From the NCBI RefSeq assembly GCF_030816965.1, contig NZ_JAUSYQ010000002.1, positions 10,282,001-10,346,000 on the forward strand: 64,000 nucleotides of DNA. Reading direction: 5' to 3'. The position numbers and the translations under genes were made by a program. Each line of letters starts with the position of its first letter. Position 1 is the stretch's first letter. Below are positions 15,776 through 24,588 of the stretch, piece by piece. The notes under the pieces are model-generated. The model worked only from the letters and a program-made list of their open reading frames with translations, was not told the DNA's origin and did not search any database. The stretch is from Streptomyces canus (GTDB lineage Bacteria; Actinomycetota; Actinomycetes; Streptomycetales; Streptomycetaceae).

Positions 15776-16282
15776 CCCGCGCGACGAGTCCGGCGGGGGA
15801 GACGGACGAGGGCCGCCCCGTCGGGCAACCGCTGCTGGGTCATAAGGCCGTCTGCTGTGTCCGAACGTGCCGGTGCCGAGACGAAGGCATGGCCCGGGCA
15901 CGGCCCCGCATCGCGCACGGCTGTTCCCCAGCACGGTCCAGTGCCTGCACACCCGCCCGTCACCCACCTCGGGCCGACGCGAACGGGCCGGACACCCTGC
16001 CTGCCGAGAACTGTGAGGCGGACAAGCCGGCAGACCGCGATGCCGGATGTGAACGCCGCCGGCATGGGCTGATCCACAACGGCGCTCTCGACGGCGCTGC
16101 CGCCCGGCAGCACACCGCGCGTTGCCGTGCACAGTGAGATCAGAGTCGGTGCGCAGATGCGCAAAGGCCGCTGTCTTCGCGGCCCTAGTGTGGCCGAGGA
16201 GGGCCCGGCGGATCCCCGGATCCGGGCGACGGGCCGTCCCGTTGGAGAGTACCGACACGCAACACGAGGTTCAGGAGTCCAC
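15776..16282. other. Region without a recognisable gene
   Basis: About 500 bases between the IS3 fragment and the hydrolase. Both strands are open in places but no reading frame has a ribosome site, a family match or a plausible protein. It may contain debris flanking the IS3 insertion and the promoter of the hydrolase gene. Confidence 0.4.
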
Positions 16283-17257
16283 ATGTCGTCGTTCACGTAC
16301 GAGCCGGTCCAGCCGGTCCTGGAGCCGGCTGCGGCCGCCTTCGCCGAGGCGACCGCCCATCCGCCCTACCTGTCCGACCTCGGCCCCGTCGAGGGCCGTA
16401 AGACGGTGGACGAGGTGCAGTCCGGCGAGATCGACAAGCCGGCCATCGATGAGGAGTGGATCACCGTCACGGGTGGCCCGACCGGTTCGGTGCGGGCCCG
16501 GATAGTCAAGCCCGCCGGGACCGCGGGCACCCTGCCAGTGATCCTCTACATCCACGGCGCCGGCTGGGTCTTCGGCAACGCCCACACCCACGACCGCCTG
16601 GTGCGCGAACTCGCCGTCGGCACCGGCGCGGCCGTCGTCTTCCCCGAGTACGACCTGTCCCCCGAGGCCCGCTACCCGGTGGCCATCGAGCAGAACTATG
16701 CCGTCGCCCAGTGGATCGTCACCGACGGCGCCACCAAGGACCTGGACGGCGCTCGTCTCGCCGTTGCCGGCGACTCCGTCGGCGGCAACATGAGCGCCGC
16801 CCTCACCCTGATGGCCAAGGAGCGCGGCGACGTCCCCCTGGTCCAGCAGGTCCTCTTCTACCCGGTGACCGACGCGAACTTCGACACGCCGTCCTACCAC
16901 CAGTTCGCCGAGGGCTACTTCCTGCGCCGCGACGGCATGCAGTGGTTCTGGGACCAATACACGACCGACCCCGCCCAGCGCGCCGAGATCACCGCCTCGC
17001 CGCTGCGCGCCACCACCGAGCAGCTCACCGGTCTGCCCCCGGCGTTGGTCATCACCGGAGAGGCCGACGTCCTGCGCGACGAGGGAGAGGCGTACGCCAA
17101 CAAGCTGCGGGAAGCCGGTGTGCCGGTCACGGCCGTCCGTTACCAGGCCATCATCCACGACTTCGTCATGCTCAACGCCCTGCGCGAGACCCATGCCGCC
17201 CAGGCCGCAATCACCCAGGCCACCACCGTCCTGCGCACCGCACTCGCCACCGGCTGA
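16283..17257 (+). CDS. Alpha/beta hydrolase, HSL (acetyl-esterase) type
   Basis: A 324-residue esterase. The oxyanion motif is HGAGW (91-95), a known variant of HGGG; the nucleophile elbow GDSVGGN gives Ser165; Asp is in ITGEADVLRDEGE and His in IIHDFVML. The N-terminal cap (FAEATAHPPYLSDLGPVEGR) is typical of acetyl-hydrolases of this family that work on small ester or epoxide-derived substrates. The ATG at 16283 has AGGAGT seven to eleven bases upstream. It is a single-gene unit in this window, with no partner that would fix its substrate. No signal peptide is seen. Confidence 0.9.
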   Translation: MSSFTYEPVQPVLEPAAAAFAEATAHPPYLSDLGPVEGRKTVDEVQSGEIDKPAIDEEWITVTGGPTGSVRARIVKPAGTAGTLPVILYIHGAGWVFGNAHTHDRLVRELAVGTGAAVVFPEYDLSPEARYPVAIEQNYAVAQWIVTDGATKDLDGARLAVAGDSVGGNMSAALTLMAKERGDVPLVQQVLFYPVTDANFDTPSYHQFAEGYFLRRDGMQWFWDQYTTDPAQRAEITASPLRATTEQLTGLPPALVITGEADVLRDEGEAYANKLREAGVPVTAVRYQAIIHDFVMLNALRETHAAQAAITQATTVLRTALATG

Positions 17258-17700
17258 CGTTGGCTCTGGTCCCTCGTCACACGTCGCACAGGCATGGTCT
17301 TCACCCCGGTCGCACCGTTCGTCCCGACCTCTCCGGCGGCTGGTAGTTGGCCCGGTGTCACCACGGAGACGCAGTTTCACGGCATCTCCGTGGTGGCACC
17401 GAACCTCTGCGCGCCCTCGCGTCCGGCGCGGGCCACATACAATGCCGTGACAGAGCATCGCCCTGGTGCAGGCGCGCGAACGGCACAGCGCCGTCGCCTT
17501 TTCCCGAAGTCCGGTCTCGCCGCTGAAGTATGTCGGTCGGCGTCGACCGGGCCGCCGTGCGTTCTGTCCAAAGACTTCCGCTCGCGCGAACACGGCTTCG
17601 GGGCCCATCGGCGGTGAACAAACAGCCCTGCACGAGTGGAATACGGACCGTAGGGTTTCCCCTATGGCCCGCACATGAAACCGGTGTGCATGCTGGAAGC
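17258..17700. other. Intergenic region upstream of the receiver gene
   Basis: About 440 bases with no supported gene. The last part contains a near-palindromic motif (17648-17663) annotated separately, which is 38 bases upstream of the receiver-domain start. Confidence 0.4.
17648..17663. promoter_or_regulatory. CCGTAGGGTTTNCCCC motif, copy 1
   Basis: CCGTAGGGTTTCCCCT, extended to CCTATGG, is nearly self-complementary. The inverse complement of a sequence at 21859-21874 (CCGTAGGGTTTACCCC) matches it at 15 of 16 bases. The sites lie upstream of the receiver gene and of the LAL regulator. A shared regulator of the island, for example the response regulator at 18089, is inferred. Confidence 0.5.
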
Positions 17701-18066
17701 ATGTACATCAACATCGTCGTCGTGGACGACGACCCCGAGTTCCGCCGCATTGCCACGATGCTGCTGACGGCACGGGGACTGCGTGTAGTGGCGGAGTCCG
17801 GGGACGGCGCCGAGTGCCTGGCTGCGGTGCGGGCACACCGCCCCCATGGGCTGCTGCTCGACTTGCACCTGCCCGATCTGGATGGTCTGAGCGTGGCCCG
17901 TCAGGTAGCCGAGGAAGACGACCCACCACGGATCGTGCTCACCTCTACCGACGAGTCGTTCTGGTCGCAGAAGGAGCTGGAGTACGCGGGCATCGAGCGT
18001 TTCGTGGCCAAGGACAAACTGTTCGACGCCGATCTGCGGGCCTTGTTCGCCGCCACCCGGCCCTGA
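17701..18066 (+). CDS. Stand-alone CheY-like receiver protein
   Basis: A 121-residue single receiver domain without an output domain. The acidic pocket is in VVVDDDPEFRRIA (Asp9-11), the phosphoacceptor is Asp54 in LLLDLHLPDLDG, the switch Ser/Thr is in IVLTSTDES, and the conserved Lys follows in ERFVAKDKL. It is therefore a phosphorylatable relay or sink protein. The ATG at 17701 was chosen because it gives the domain directly. It lies beside a NarL-type response regulator, a LAL regulator and a CHASE3 histidine kinase, and is probably phosphorylated by that or another kinase. Its promoter carries the CCGTAGGG motif shared with the LAL gene. Confidence 0.88.
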   Translation: MYINIVVVDDDPEFRRIATMLLTARGLRVVAESGDGAECLAAVRAHRPHGLLLDLHLPDLDGLSVARQVAEEDDPPRIVLTSTDESFWSQKELEYAGIERFVAKDKLFDADLRALFAATRP

Positions 18067-18088
18067 CCGGGCTGTCCGTCGGCCGCCA

Positions 18089-18748
18089 CTACTGTCCGAG
18101 ATAGCGCAATACCGCCAGCACCCGGCGGTGCCGGCCGGACGTCGCCTGGCTGAGCCCGAGTTTCATGAAGATGCCCGTGATGTGCCGCTCCACGGCCGCG
18201 ACGCTCACGAAGAGCTGCTCGGAGATGCCCGTGTTGGAGTGGCCCTCGGCCATCAACGCCAAGACCTGATGCTCCTTCGGCGTCAGACCGGCCAGCGGGT
18301 CCTCGGGACGTTTGCGCCCCAACAGCGCCGAGATGACGTCCGGGTCGAGTGCGGAGTCCCGGGCCACAACCCGTTGGACGGCGTCGATGAGGAGCTGTGG
18401 GCTGGCCACCTTCTCCTTGAGCAGGTATCCCACACCACTCGGATCGTCCCCGACCAGGTCAAGAGCGTAGGACGCGTCGAGAAACTGGGAAAGGACGATG
18501 ACCGCGGTCTCCGGCCGCGCGGCACGGATCTTGCGCACTGCGTCCAGACCGTCCGCTTCCAGTGCCGGTGGCATGCGGATGTCGGTGATCACCACGTCGG
18601 GCAGGTGCTCGTCGGCGGCGCGCACGAGATCCACCGCGTTGTCGACGGCCTCGACCACGTCCACGCCCGCAGTGCGCAGAATGGCTGCGATGCCCACACG
18701 CACGATTGGCTGGTCTTCCCCGAGCACTGCCCGAAGTGGTTGGCTCAT
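18089..18748 (-). CDS. NarL/FixJ-type response regulator (receiver + LuxR HTH)
   Basis: A 219-residue two-component response regulator. The receiver domain spans about residues 5-125, with the acidic pair in AVLGEDQP, phosphoacceptor Asp56 in DVVITDIRMP, Ser in VIVLSQF and Lys in GYLLKEKVASP. The LuxR-type HTH spans about 150-205 (LTPKEHQVLALMAEGHSNTG, then ISEQLFVSVAAVERHITGIF). Phosphorylation would promote dimer binding at target promoters. Its likely kinase is the HisKA_3 histidine kinase at 22544-23941, inferred from family pairing and position. It converges with the receiver gene; the intergenic gap is about 22 bases. Confidence 0.93.
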   Translation of the reverse strand: MSQPLRAVLGEDQPIVRVGIAAILRTAGVDVVEAVDNAVDLVRAADEHLPDVVITDIRMPPALEADGLDAVRKIRAARPETAVIVLSQFLDASYALDLVGDDPSGVGYLLKEKVASPQLLIDAVQRVVARDSALDPDVISALLGRKRPEDPLAGLTPKEHQVLALMAEGHSNTGISEQLFVSVAAVERHITGIFMKLGLSQATSGRHRRVLAVLRYLGQ

Positions 18749-18816
18749 GACCGCATCCTAGCCTTCAGGTCCCTCACGCCTGCATGACGAGGTACTGATG
18801 GGCGAGGCTCCTGGTG

Positions 18817-21690
18817 TCACGCGGTGGCGGCCTCCGTGTCGACCTCGCGCGCGTACAGGCGGGCCAACTGAGCTCGGGAGTGCACGCCCAGCTTCTCGAA
18901 GGCATGCCTCAAGTGAGTGTTCACGGTGTGCGGGGAGACGAACAGTCGCTGTGCCGCCTCCCGGTTGGTGGCACCGTATGCGACCAACCGCACGACGCCC
19001 AGCTCCGATCTGGTCAATCCGCGCCACTCCGTGTCCGCGGGGGTGGAACACACAGGGCCTGCGACGGGTAGCGTCCGCGCGCCGAGCCCGCGCAGTTTGC
19101 TGCGGACCCGCCGCCTGTCACGCTCGGCCCCGCCGGCGTCGTACAACGAGAGTGCCTTCTCGTAGTGGGGAAGGGCGCCGCCAACCGCCGCGGTGTTGTC
19201 CCCGGCATCCTCCAGGGCACGAGCCTGTAGCAGAGGACGGACATCGCCGTGGCGTTCCGCCGCATCGAGCAGCAGTCCGGGATCGTTGGCGAAAAGGCCC
19301 CGCGCGTGAATGGCGGCGGCGGTGAAGAGCGGCAGGCCGGGGTTGTTCTGGGCCCGTTCCTCGGCGAATGCGACAGCTTCGGCAGCCACTTCTCGATGTC
19401 CGGCGGCGATCGCAGCAGCCACCAGCAGCATCACGTCCCCGGCGTCGAAGCACGTGGTGTACAGGAATCCGCGGCGCAGATGGGCGGCCGCGGCCCGGAG
19501 CTGGTCCTGTGTCAGCACCTGGTTGCGACATTCCGCAGTCAGGAGCGCGATCCACCCTCCAGCGCCCCGTAGTCGCGGATGGTCCTGTGCGAGGTAGGTG
19601 TCCGCCACGGCCGCGCACGACTCCAGTTCGGCATCGTCGCCGGTGTGGAGGGCGGTCCGGGCCCTGGTGCACGCCACGGCGGGTTCATAGGCCGCGGAGG
19701 CACCCGGTGGCCGCGGTCCGGACATCACCGCGGCCAGCTCGCGTGCCGCGTCGGCTGGTCTGCCCGCGTCCAGCAACAGACCGGCCCGCGCGGTCCGCCA
19801 CAGGGGCAGGTATGTCAGCCGGCCGCTCCTCTCCGCGTCCGCCAGACCGCTCTCGATGAGCTCCGAGGCAGCCTGGCCGGCACCCGTCAAGGCCAGCAGC
19901 GCGGCACGCCAGGCGATGGACACGACCACTTCTGGCAGGGCGGAGCCGTCCGTCGAATTCAGTTCGGTGGCTTTCGCCGGCACGGCCTCACTGCACTTGA
20001 GAGCATCCGCCCATCGCTGGCGGCGGCCGGCGTGCATCGACCGCAAGGTGTGCTGAGTCATGTCACTGAGTGGGTGTGCGCTGGGAGTGTGTGCCAGGCC
20101 CCCTTCCGCCGCTCGAACCGTCTCCTCGGCCTCGCCGGCCAACAGGCGGCGCAACATGAGCGCCAACAGCAGTTGGTCCTTCACCGGCGGCGGCACGTCG
20201 TCGTGATGGAATGCCCGGCGCAGGTGGGCGTCAGTCTGGGGCACCGGGAACACATAGCCTTGGCGGACCAGTTCCAGGCACACCTGGGCGTGAGTGGCAG
20301 CGTCCGGCGGTGCCTGGAGCACGTCACAGGCGAGGGAGCGTGCCTCGTCGATCTCCCCGGTCTCCCGCAACAGCGGCACCAGTCGGGCGGCCAGTCGCAT
20401 CCGCCGGGACGGCATGGTTCGGCTCAGGCTCATCGCGCGACGCAAATGTGCCGCGGCTGTGGTCGGTGCTGTGGGCGCCACTTCCCGGGCCGCGTCCTCC
20501 AGGACGCTCAGGGCGCGCTCGTCACCGGGCTCGGCGATCTCGGCCATCTCCGTCGCCAGGAATATCGGGGAGGTGCCGTCCGAAAGCCGCAGGTCGACTG
20601 AGCGGCGGCGCAAGGACAGCCGTACGGGTGAGGGCAGCGTGGCGGCGACGGCGTCGCGCACACGGGGATGCGTGAAGGCGAGGCTCTCCTGTTCCGCCCG
20701 CATGAGTCCAGCAGCCAATACCTCCCGCAGCGGCCGCAGGAGTGAGGTCTCGTCGCGGCCGAGGATTTGGCACAGATGCCTGACACCGACACCGGCGCCC
20801 AAGGCCGATGCCGTCAGCACGAGGTCCCTCGCGCTCGGTGTCAACTGCTCCATACGACGGGTGACGACGGCTTCCGTCACCATGTCGCGTCCGGTGCGGG
20901 GATCACCACTCAAGCCGTACTCGGCGGCGAGCAGGGAGCACAGGTGCACGACGGCGCCGGGCAGACCGCCGAGAAACGGCAGGTACGGTTCGGCTTCCCC
21001 GGCCCGTCGCCCCAGCAGGTTCCGGACGAGAAGCTGTACGTCTTCGGATTCCCAGGGGGACAGCTCAAGCCGGGCCGCTCGCTCCCCGATCAGATCGCGT
21101 CGCAGCGTCAAAGCGGCCGGTACGTCCAGATGGGACCGTGCGGCGAGCAGCCATAGCACCGGCAGGTCGAGGAGACGCGAGGTGAGTGTGCGTATGGTGA
21201 GCAGGGAATGACTGTCGCAGTGCTGTACATCGTCAAGGACAACGAGGAGCGGCCGGACTTGGGCGAATCCCCGCAGCCGGTCATCGATCCAGCGCATCGA
21301 TCGGAGTGGGAATCCCGGGTCGTTGACGCCGGAGACGGACAGTGGCGCGAAGGCGTCCAGCAGCGGTGCCAGTGGCGACAGGCCATCACCGCCCCGCCCG
21401 TTCAGGATCAGTGCCCCGGCTGCACCCGCCTCCTCGGCCGCCAGTGTCAGCAAGTGGGACTTGCCGGAGTCCGCGGGGCCCTCCAGCCACAGCACTCCGC
21501 CCTCGCGCCGGTGTACGAGGCGCCGTATCGTCCTGAGGAGCTGCTGCGGAGGCGTTCCAAGCGGACGTGAGATCGTCCCGGGCCCTCGGTCGGCGGTGCC
21601 TGTCGTCGGTATGCCAGTCGCTCGGAACAAGACAGCCCCCATTGGTGATCCGTGGTTCGTGCGGCAGGGACGGCTCTCGCGCCGGGCCAC
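18817..21690 (-). CDS. LAL-family transcriptional regulator (AAA ATPase + LuxR HTH)
   Basis: A 957-residue large ATP-binding LuxR regulator (942 residues if it starts at the ATG at 21642). The P-loop is GPADSGKS (71-78 from 21690), Walker B is PLLVVLDDVQHCD, and there are helical TPR-like repeats in the middle. The C-terminal HTH reads LTRSELGVVRLVAYGATNRE, AAQRLFVSPHTVNTHLRHAF, with EKLGVHSRAQLARLYARE. LAL proteins activate carbohydrate or secondary-metabolite genes after ligand and ATP binding. The start is uncertain. The CCGTAGGG motif at 21859-21874 lies upstream. It is intact, unlike two of the other LAL copies in this window. Confidence 0.9.
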   Translation of the reverse strand: MARRESRPCRTNHGSPMGAVLFRATGIPTTGTADRGPGTISRPLGTPPQQLLRTIRRLVHRREGGVLWLEGPADSGKSHLLTLAAEEAGAAGALILNGRGGDGLSPLAPLLDAFAPLSVSGVNDPGFPLRSMRWIDDRLRGFAQVRPLLVVLDDVQHCDSHSLLTIRTLTSRLLDLPVLWLLAARSHLDVPAALTLRRDLIGERAARLELSPWESEDVQLLVRNLLGRRAGEAEPYLPFLGGLPGAVVHLCSLLAAEYGLSGDPRTGRDMVTEAVVTRRMEQLTPSARDLVLTASALGAGVGVRHLCQILGRDETSLLRPLREVLAAGLMRAEQESLAFTHPRVRDAVAATLPSPVRLSLRRRSVDLRLSDGTSPIFLATEMAEIAEPGDERALSVLEDAAREVAPTAPTTAAAHLRRAMSLSRTMPSRRMRLAARLVPLLRETGEIDEARSLACDVLQAPPDAATHAQVCLELVRQGYVFPVPQTDAHLRRAFHHDDVPPPVKDQLLLALMLRRLLAGEAEETVRAAEGGLAHTPSAHPLSDMTQHTLRSMHAGRRQRWADALKCSEAVPAKATELNSTDGSALPEVVVSIAWRAALLALTGAGQAASELIESGLADAERSGRLTYLPLWRTARAGLLLDAGRPADAARELAAVMSGPRPPGASAAYEPAVACTRARTALHTGDDAELESCAAVADTYLAQDHPRLRGAGGWIALLTAECRNQVLTQDQLRAAAAHLRRGFLYTTCFDAGDVMLLVAAAIAAGHREVAAEAVAFAEERAQNNPGLPLFTAAAIHARGLFANDPGLLLDAAERHGDVRPLLQARALEDAGDNTAAVGGALPHYEKALSLYDAGGAERDRRRVRSKLRGLGARTLPVAGPVCSTPADTEWRGLTRSELGVVRLVAYGATNREAAQRLFVSPHTVNTHLRHAFEKLGVHSRAQLARLYAREVDTEAATA

Positions 21691-21858
21691 GGGCCGCGAG
21701 CATCACAACCACCAGGCCGGTCCCGATCGGAACCGGCGGCTCTCTCGTGGCCTTCAGACGCGTCCTCCGCCCCCCGGACACAGGATGCGTAACGGCGGTG
21801 GTCGACGGCTGTAAAGGCCGCCAGAGACATGCAGGGAGGCGGCCCACAGGGCAGCTGT

Positions 21859-21874
21859 GGGGTAAACCCTACGG
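21859..21874. promoter_or_regulatory. CCGTAGGGTTTNCCCC motif, copy 2
   Basis: GGGGTAAACCCTACGG; its inverse complement matches the copy at 17648-17663 at 15 of 16 bases. The core GGGTAAACCC is itself a near-palindrome. It sits about 170 bases upstream of the minus-strand LAL regulator start. Shared regulation within the signalling island is inferred. Confidence 0.5.
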
Positions 21875-22226
21875 AAGTGACGGGAGTCCCGAGGCAGCGT
21901 GAGGGAAGACACGACAGACCTCACGTCGGCCTTGGCAGAGGCTTGGAGCCTGGGATCTGACCGGGACTCCGGTCCATACCCGGCACCCTCGGGCCCGCCG
22001 GCCTGAACGGGCCGACGGAATTTCCACTCGACGGGTACGCACCGTGGCGCGTCGCGCACGTGTGGCTGGCGAACAGGAACCGGACATGGCACGGGTGGAT
22101 ATATCCGGGACCGAGCGCCGAGGCTTTTGAGAGCGTCCCGGCATCCGGGCGGTTGCCGGCCCCGGCGGCACCCTCACCCGGGCGGCCACGCTGGCCGGTT
22201 CACTACTTTCCGCGACTGCAGGAGGC

Positions 22227-22460
22227 ATGCTGATGGTCGCTCGGATGCGGACTCTGGCCCTCGCCGGAGCACTCTCTGGGGGGTGTACGGCCGCTCAGGG
22301 AGTGCTGCAACTGCTCGCCGCACGCGGGGGCGGGGCGTCGACGACGGTTCGCTGGCTGCTGTCTGCCGGGGGCCTGGCTGCCCCCCTACTGACTGCGGCC
22401 TTGCTGCACGGCGGATCCAGCACCGTGTTCTGGCTGGGCCTGCGGACCGGTAGTTGGTGA
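22227..22460 (+). CDS. Small hydrophobic (membrane) protein, uncertain
   Basis: A 77-residue open frame with a good ribosome site (GGAGG five to nine bases before the ATG). It has two hydrophobic stretches, LALAGALSGGCTAAQGVLQL and WLLSAGGLAAPLLTAALLHG, consistent with two membrane passes or a cleaved signal plus one pass. I know no family. It ends 84 bases before the stop of the convergent histidine kinase gene. It is weakly supported and may be a chance frame. Confidence 0.4.
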   Translation: MLMVARMRTLALAGALSGGCTAAQGVLQLLAARGGGASTTVRWLLSAGGLAAPLLTAALLHGGSSTVFWLGLRTGSW

Positions 22461-22543
22461 ACGCGGTGACGGTATCGGCTGGTCTGCTGATGGCCGCATT
22501 CCCCTTCTTGCCCCCTGCGCCGATTGCTCCCGAGGGCGATGAA

Positions 22544-23941
22544 TCAGTCGCCTATCGGAATCTGTATCCGGATGACGGTGCCGCCGCCGGGTGGGGAGAC
22601 GATGCCCAACTCGCCGTCGAAGGACGCCACTCGGTCCGCCAGTCCGGTCATGCCACTGCCGGCGGTCGCCTTGTCCACGCCGCCGATGCCGTCATCGGCC
22701 ACCCTGATCCGCAGCATGTCGCTGAACTCGACATGGACGTCGATGCGAGATGCCTGGGAGTGTTTGACCGCGTTGGTGACGGCCTCGGCCACCACGAAGT
22801 ACGCGTTCGACTCGATGGTCGGAGAGATCCTGCGTTCGTCCGTGCTCTCGACGATCGTAGGCACCGGACATCGGCGCGCCAGGTCGTTCACTGCCGCTAC
22901 CAGGCCTTTCACCGTGAGCACGAGCGGGTATATCCCTGTGGCCAATTCCCGCAGCTCGTTGACGGCCGTCTGAGCGTTCTCGATCGACTCGTCCAGTAGA
23001 TCGGATACGGCCTTCTCCGTGCCGGGAAGCATCTCTTGTGCCAGCCGGAGCCCGATCATCAGGCTCACCAGGCGCTGCTGCGCTCCGTCATGCAGGTCTC
23101 GGGCCGTACGCCGGTGGACGGCTGCGGTGCTCTCCATGATGCGTCGGCGGCTGCCTTGGAGCGAGGCGGCCATGTTGTTGAAGGAGGTGCCCAGAGTTCC
23201 GATTTCCTTCACCCTGCTAGGTGGCACCCGTGCAGTAAGGTCACCATCCGCGAGCTTCTCCGCGGCCGCCGCCGCTCCGCGCACGGGCCGCACCACGGCG
23301 CGGTGCTGCAGCACCGTAAAAATGGCTATGAGCCCGATCGACGCAGCAAGCCCGAGAGCGGCGGCAACGACCGCCTGATGGCTGTTGGCTCTCGCGACGT
23401 CTTCCCGCTTCCCCAGCTGAGTGCGCTCGTCCGCCACGTAATGGTCGAACTGCAGCCGTAGGGCGTCCATGCGCTCCTTGCCCTCGGCGGCATGCTTCAA
23501 GTCGAGCGCGGCAGGATCGTCCCGACGAGCCATGTCGACCAGAGGGACCGAGTAGTCGTAGAGGAAGGACTCAACTCCTTGTGCGATGCGCTCGGCGGCA
23601 CGCCGCTGGTCCCGTGAGGTCGTCATCCCAGTGAACTGCTGTGCCTCCTCGGGCAATGCTTCGCGTGCCGTGTGCCAGGGGGCGAGGAACTCCTCACGCT
23701 TGGTGATTATGTAGCCACGTTGCCCTGTCTCCATGTCTATGAGGAGCTTTTCCATGGTGCCGGCTTCGACGAGAGCGGATCGAGACGCGCGCCTGGCCGA
23801 GATGGAGCTGTTTGCGTCGGAGATCGCCCACAGCAGGACGGCGAAGCCGGCGCCGATCAGCAGGGCGAGTAGACCGCTCGCCACGATCGTGAGGCTCGTC
23901 AGCCCCCATCGCCGACTTCTGTGTTCCCGTGCTGTTCTCAT
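22544..23941 (-). CDS. Sensor histidine kinase, CHASE3-HAMP-HisKA_3
   Basis: A 465-residue membrane sensor. TM1 spans about 17-40; the extracytoplasmic region 45-185 has the CHASE3 hallmark LLIDMETGQRGYIITKREEF; TM2 is about 190-212; HAMP follows to about 262. Phosphoacceptor His284 is in the HisKA_3 box (TARDLHDGAQQRLVSLMIGL). The ATP-binding domain has N390 in VVAEAVTNAVKHSQAS and a G-box DDGIGGVDKATAGSGMTGLA. It would autophosphorylate on ATP and pass phosphate to an NarL-type regulator, most likely 18089-18748. I chose ATG at 23941 because GGGCGG precedes it; codons upstream to 23992 look non-coding. Confidence 0.92.
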   Translation of the reverse strand: MRTAREHRSRRWGLTSLTIVASGLLALLIGAGFAVLLWAISDANSSISARRASRSALVEAGTMEKLLIDMETGQRGYIITKREEFLAPWHTAREALPEEAQQFTGMTTSRDQRRAAERIAQGVESFLYDYSVPLVDMARRDDPAALDLKHAAEGKERMDALRLQFDHYVADERTQLGKREDVARANSHQAVVAAALGLAASIGLIAIFTVLQHRAVVRPVRGAAAAAEKLADGDLTARVPPSRVKEIGTLGTSFNNMAASLQGSRRRIMESTAAVHRRTARDLHDGAQQRLVSLMIGLRLAQEMLPGTEKAVSDLLDESIENAQTAVNELRELATGIYPLVLTVKGLVAAVNDLARRCPVPTIVESTDERRISPTIESNAYFVVAEAVTNAVKHSQASRIDVHVEFSDMLRIRVADDGIGGVDKATAGSGMTGLADRVASFDGELGIVSPPGGGTVIRIQIPIGD

Positions 23942-24031
23942 GGACCGCCCACCGATGAAGTTGATTGAGACAAGAGTGTGCAATAGGGCCACAGCAGAAC
24001 AGAAGAGTGATCGGGCAAGTGTGCTCTGAGG

Positions 24032-24061
24032 GACAGGTCGATCTTTGAGGAGGGACCTGTC
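24032..24061. other. Hairpin in divergent intergenic region
   Basis: GACAGGTC (24032-24039) and GACCTGTC (24054-24061) form an eight-base inverted repeat with a 14-base loop between the kinase gene and the divergently transcribed zinc-finger gene. It could be an operator or an RNA hairpin; there is no T-run. Confidence 0.35.
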
Positions 24062-24237
24062 GGGATGGGCCTGCGGTCACCGTGCGCTTACGGACATGGG
24101 CGGGTGCGCTCCCGGAAAACGCAAAGGCGGCACCGCGTCTAGGTTCACGGTGAAGAGGCCGGTTCTCGGTACGAGCCCCGTTGACGTCGGCTCCGCGGTC
24201 TCGGCCCCTTCCCTCAATGACGACACAGGGAGACCCG

Positions 24238-24588
24238 ATGAGCACCCCGACCGGTATCGATCCGGACGTCCCGCCCAGTGGCACCGGCTGCGGCGAGTGC
24301 GAGGCCACCGGTGGGTGGTGGTTCCACCTGAGGCGTTGTGCCACTTGTGGACATATCGGCTGCTGTGACGACTCGCCTTCGAAGCACGCCACCGCGCACG
24401 CCCGGACGAGTGGCCACTCGATCATCCAGAGTTTCGAACCGGGGGAGAGCTGGTTCTGGGACTACGACACCTCCACCCTGTACGAGTCGGGTCCGCAGCT
24501 GGCCCCTCCCCAGAGCCACCCGGTCGATCAGCCCGTTCCCGGACCCTTGGGACGGGTGCCTACCGACTGGGCGGACCGCCTCGGCTGA
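24238..24588 (+). CDS. UBP-type zinc finger protein
   Basis: A 116-residue protein that is essentially one ZnF-UBP domain. Ligands are visible in GCGECEATGGWWFHLRRCA, TCGHIGCCDDSPSKHATAHA and RTSGHSIIQSFEPGESWFWD, followed by the conserved FWDYDT end. In eukaryotes this domain binds the ubiquitin C-terminus; in actinobacteria the partner is unknown and may be another C-terminal tail. The ATG at 24238 has GGAGA upstream, so I prefer it to in-frame starts at 24181 or 24217. It is a single gene divergent from the kinase. The C-terminal part ends PTDWADRLG without further motifs. Confidence 0.85.
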   Translation: MSTPTGIDPDVPPSGTGCGECEATGGWWFHLRRCATCGHIGCCDDSPSKHATAHARTSGHSIIQSFEPGESWFWDYDTSTLYESGPQLAPPQSHPVDQPVPGPLGRVPTDWADRLG

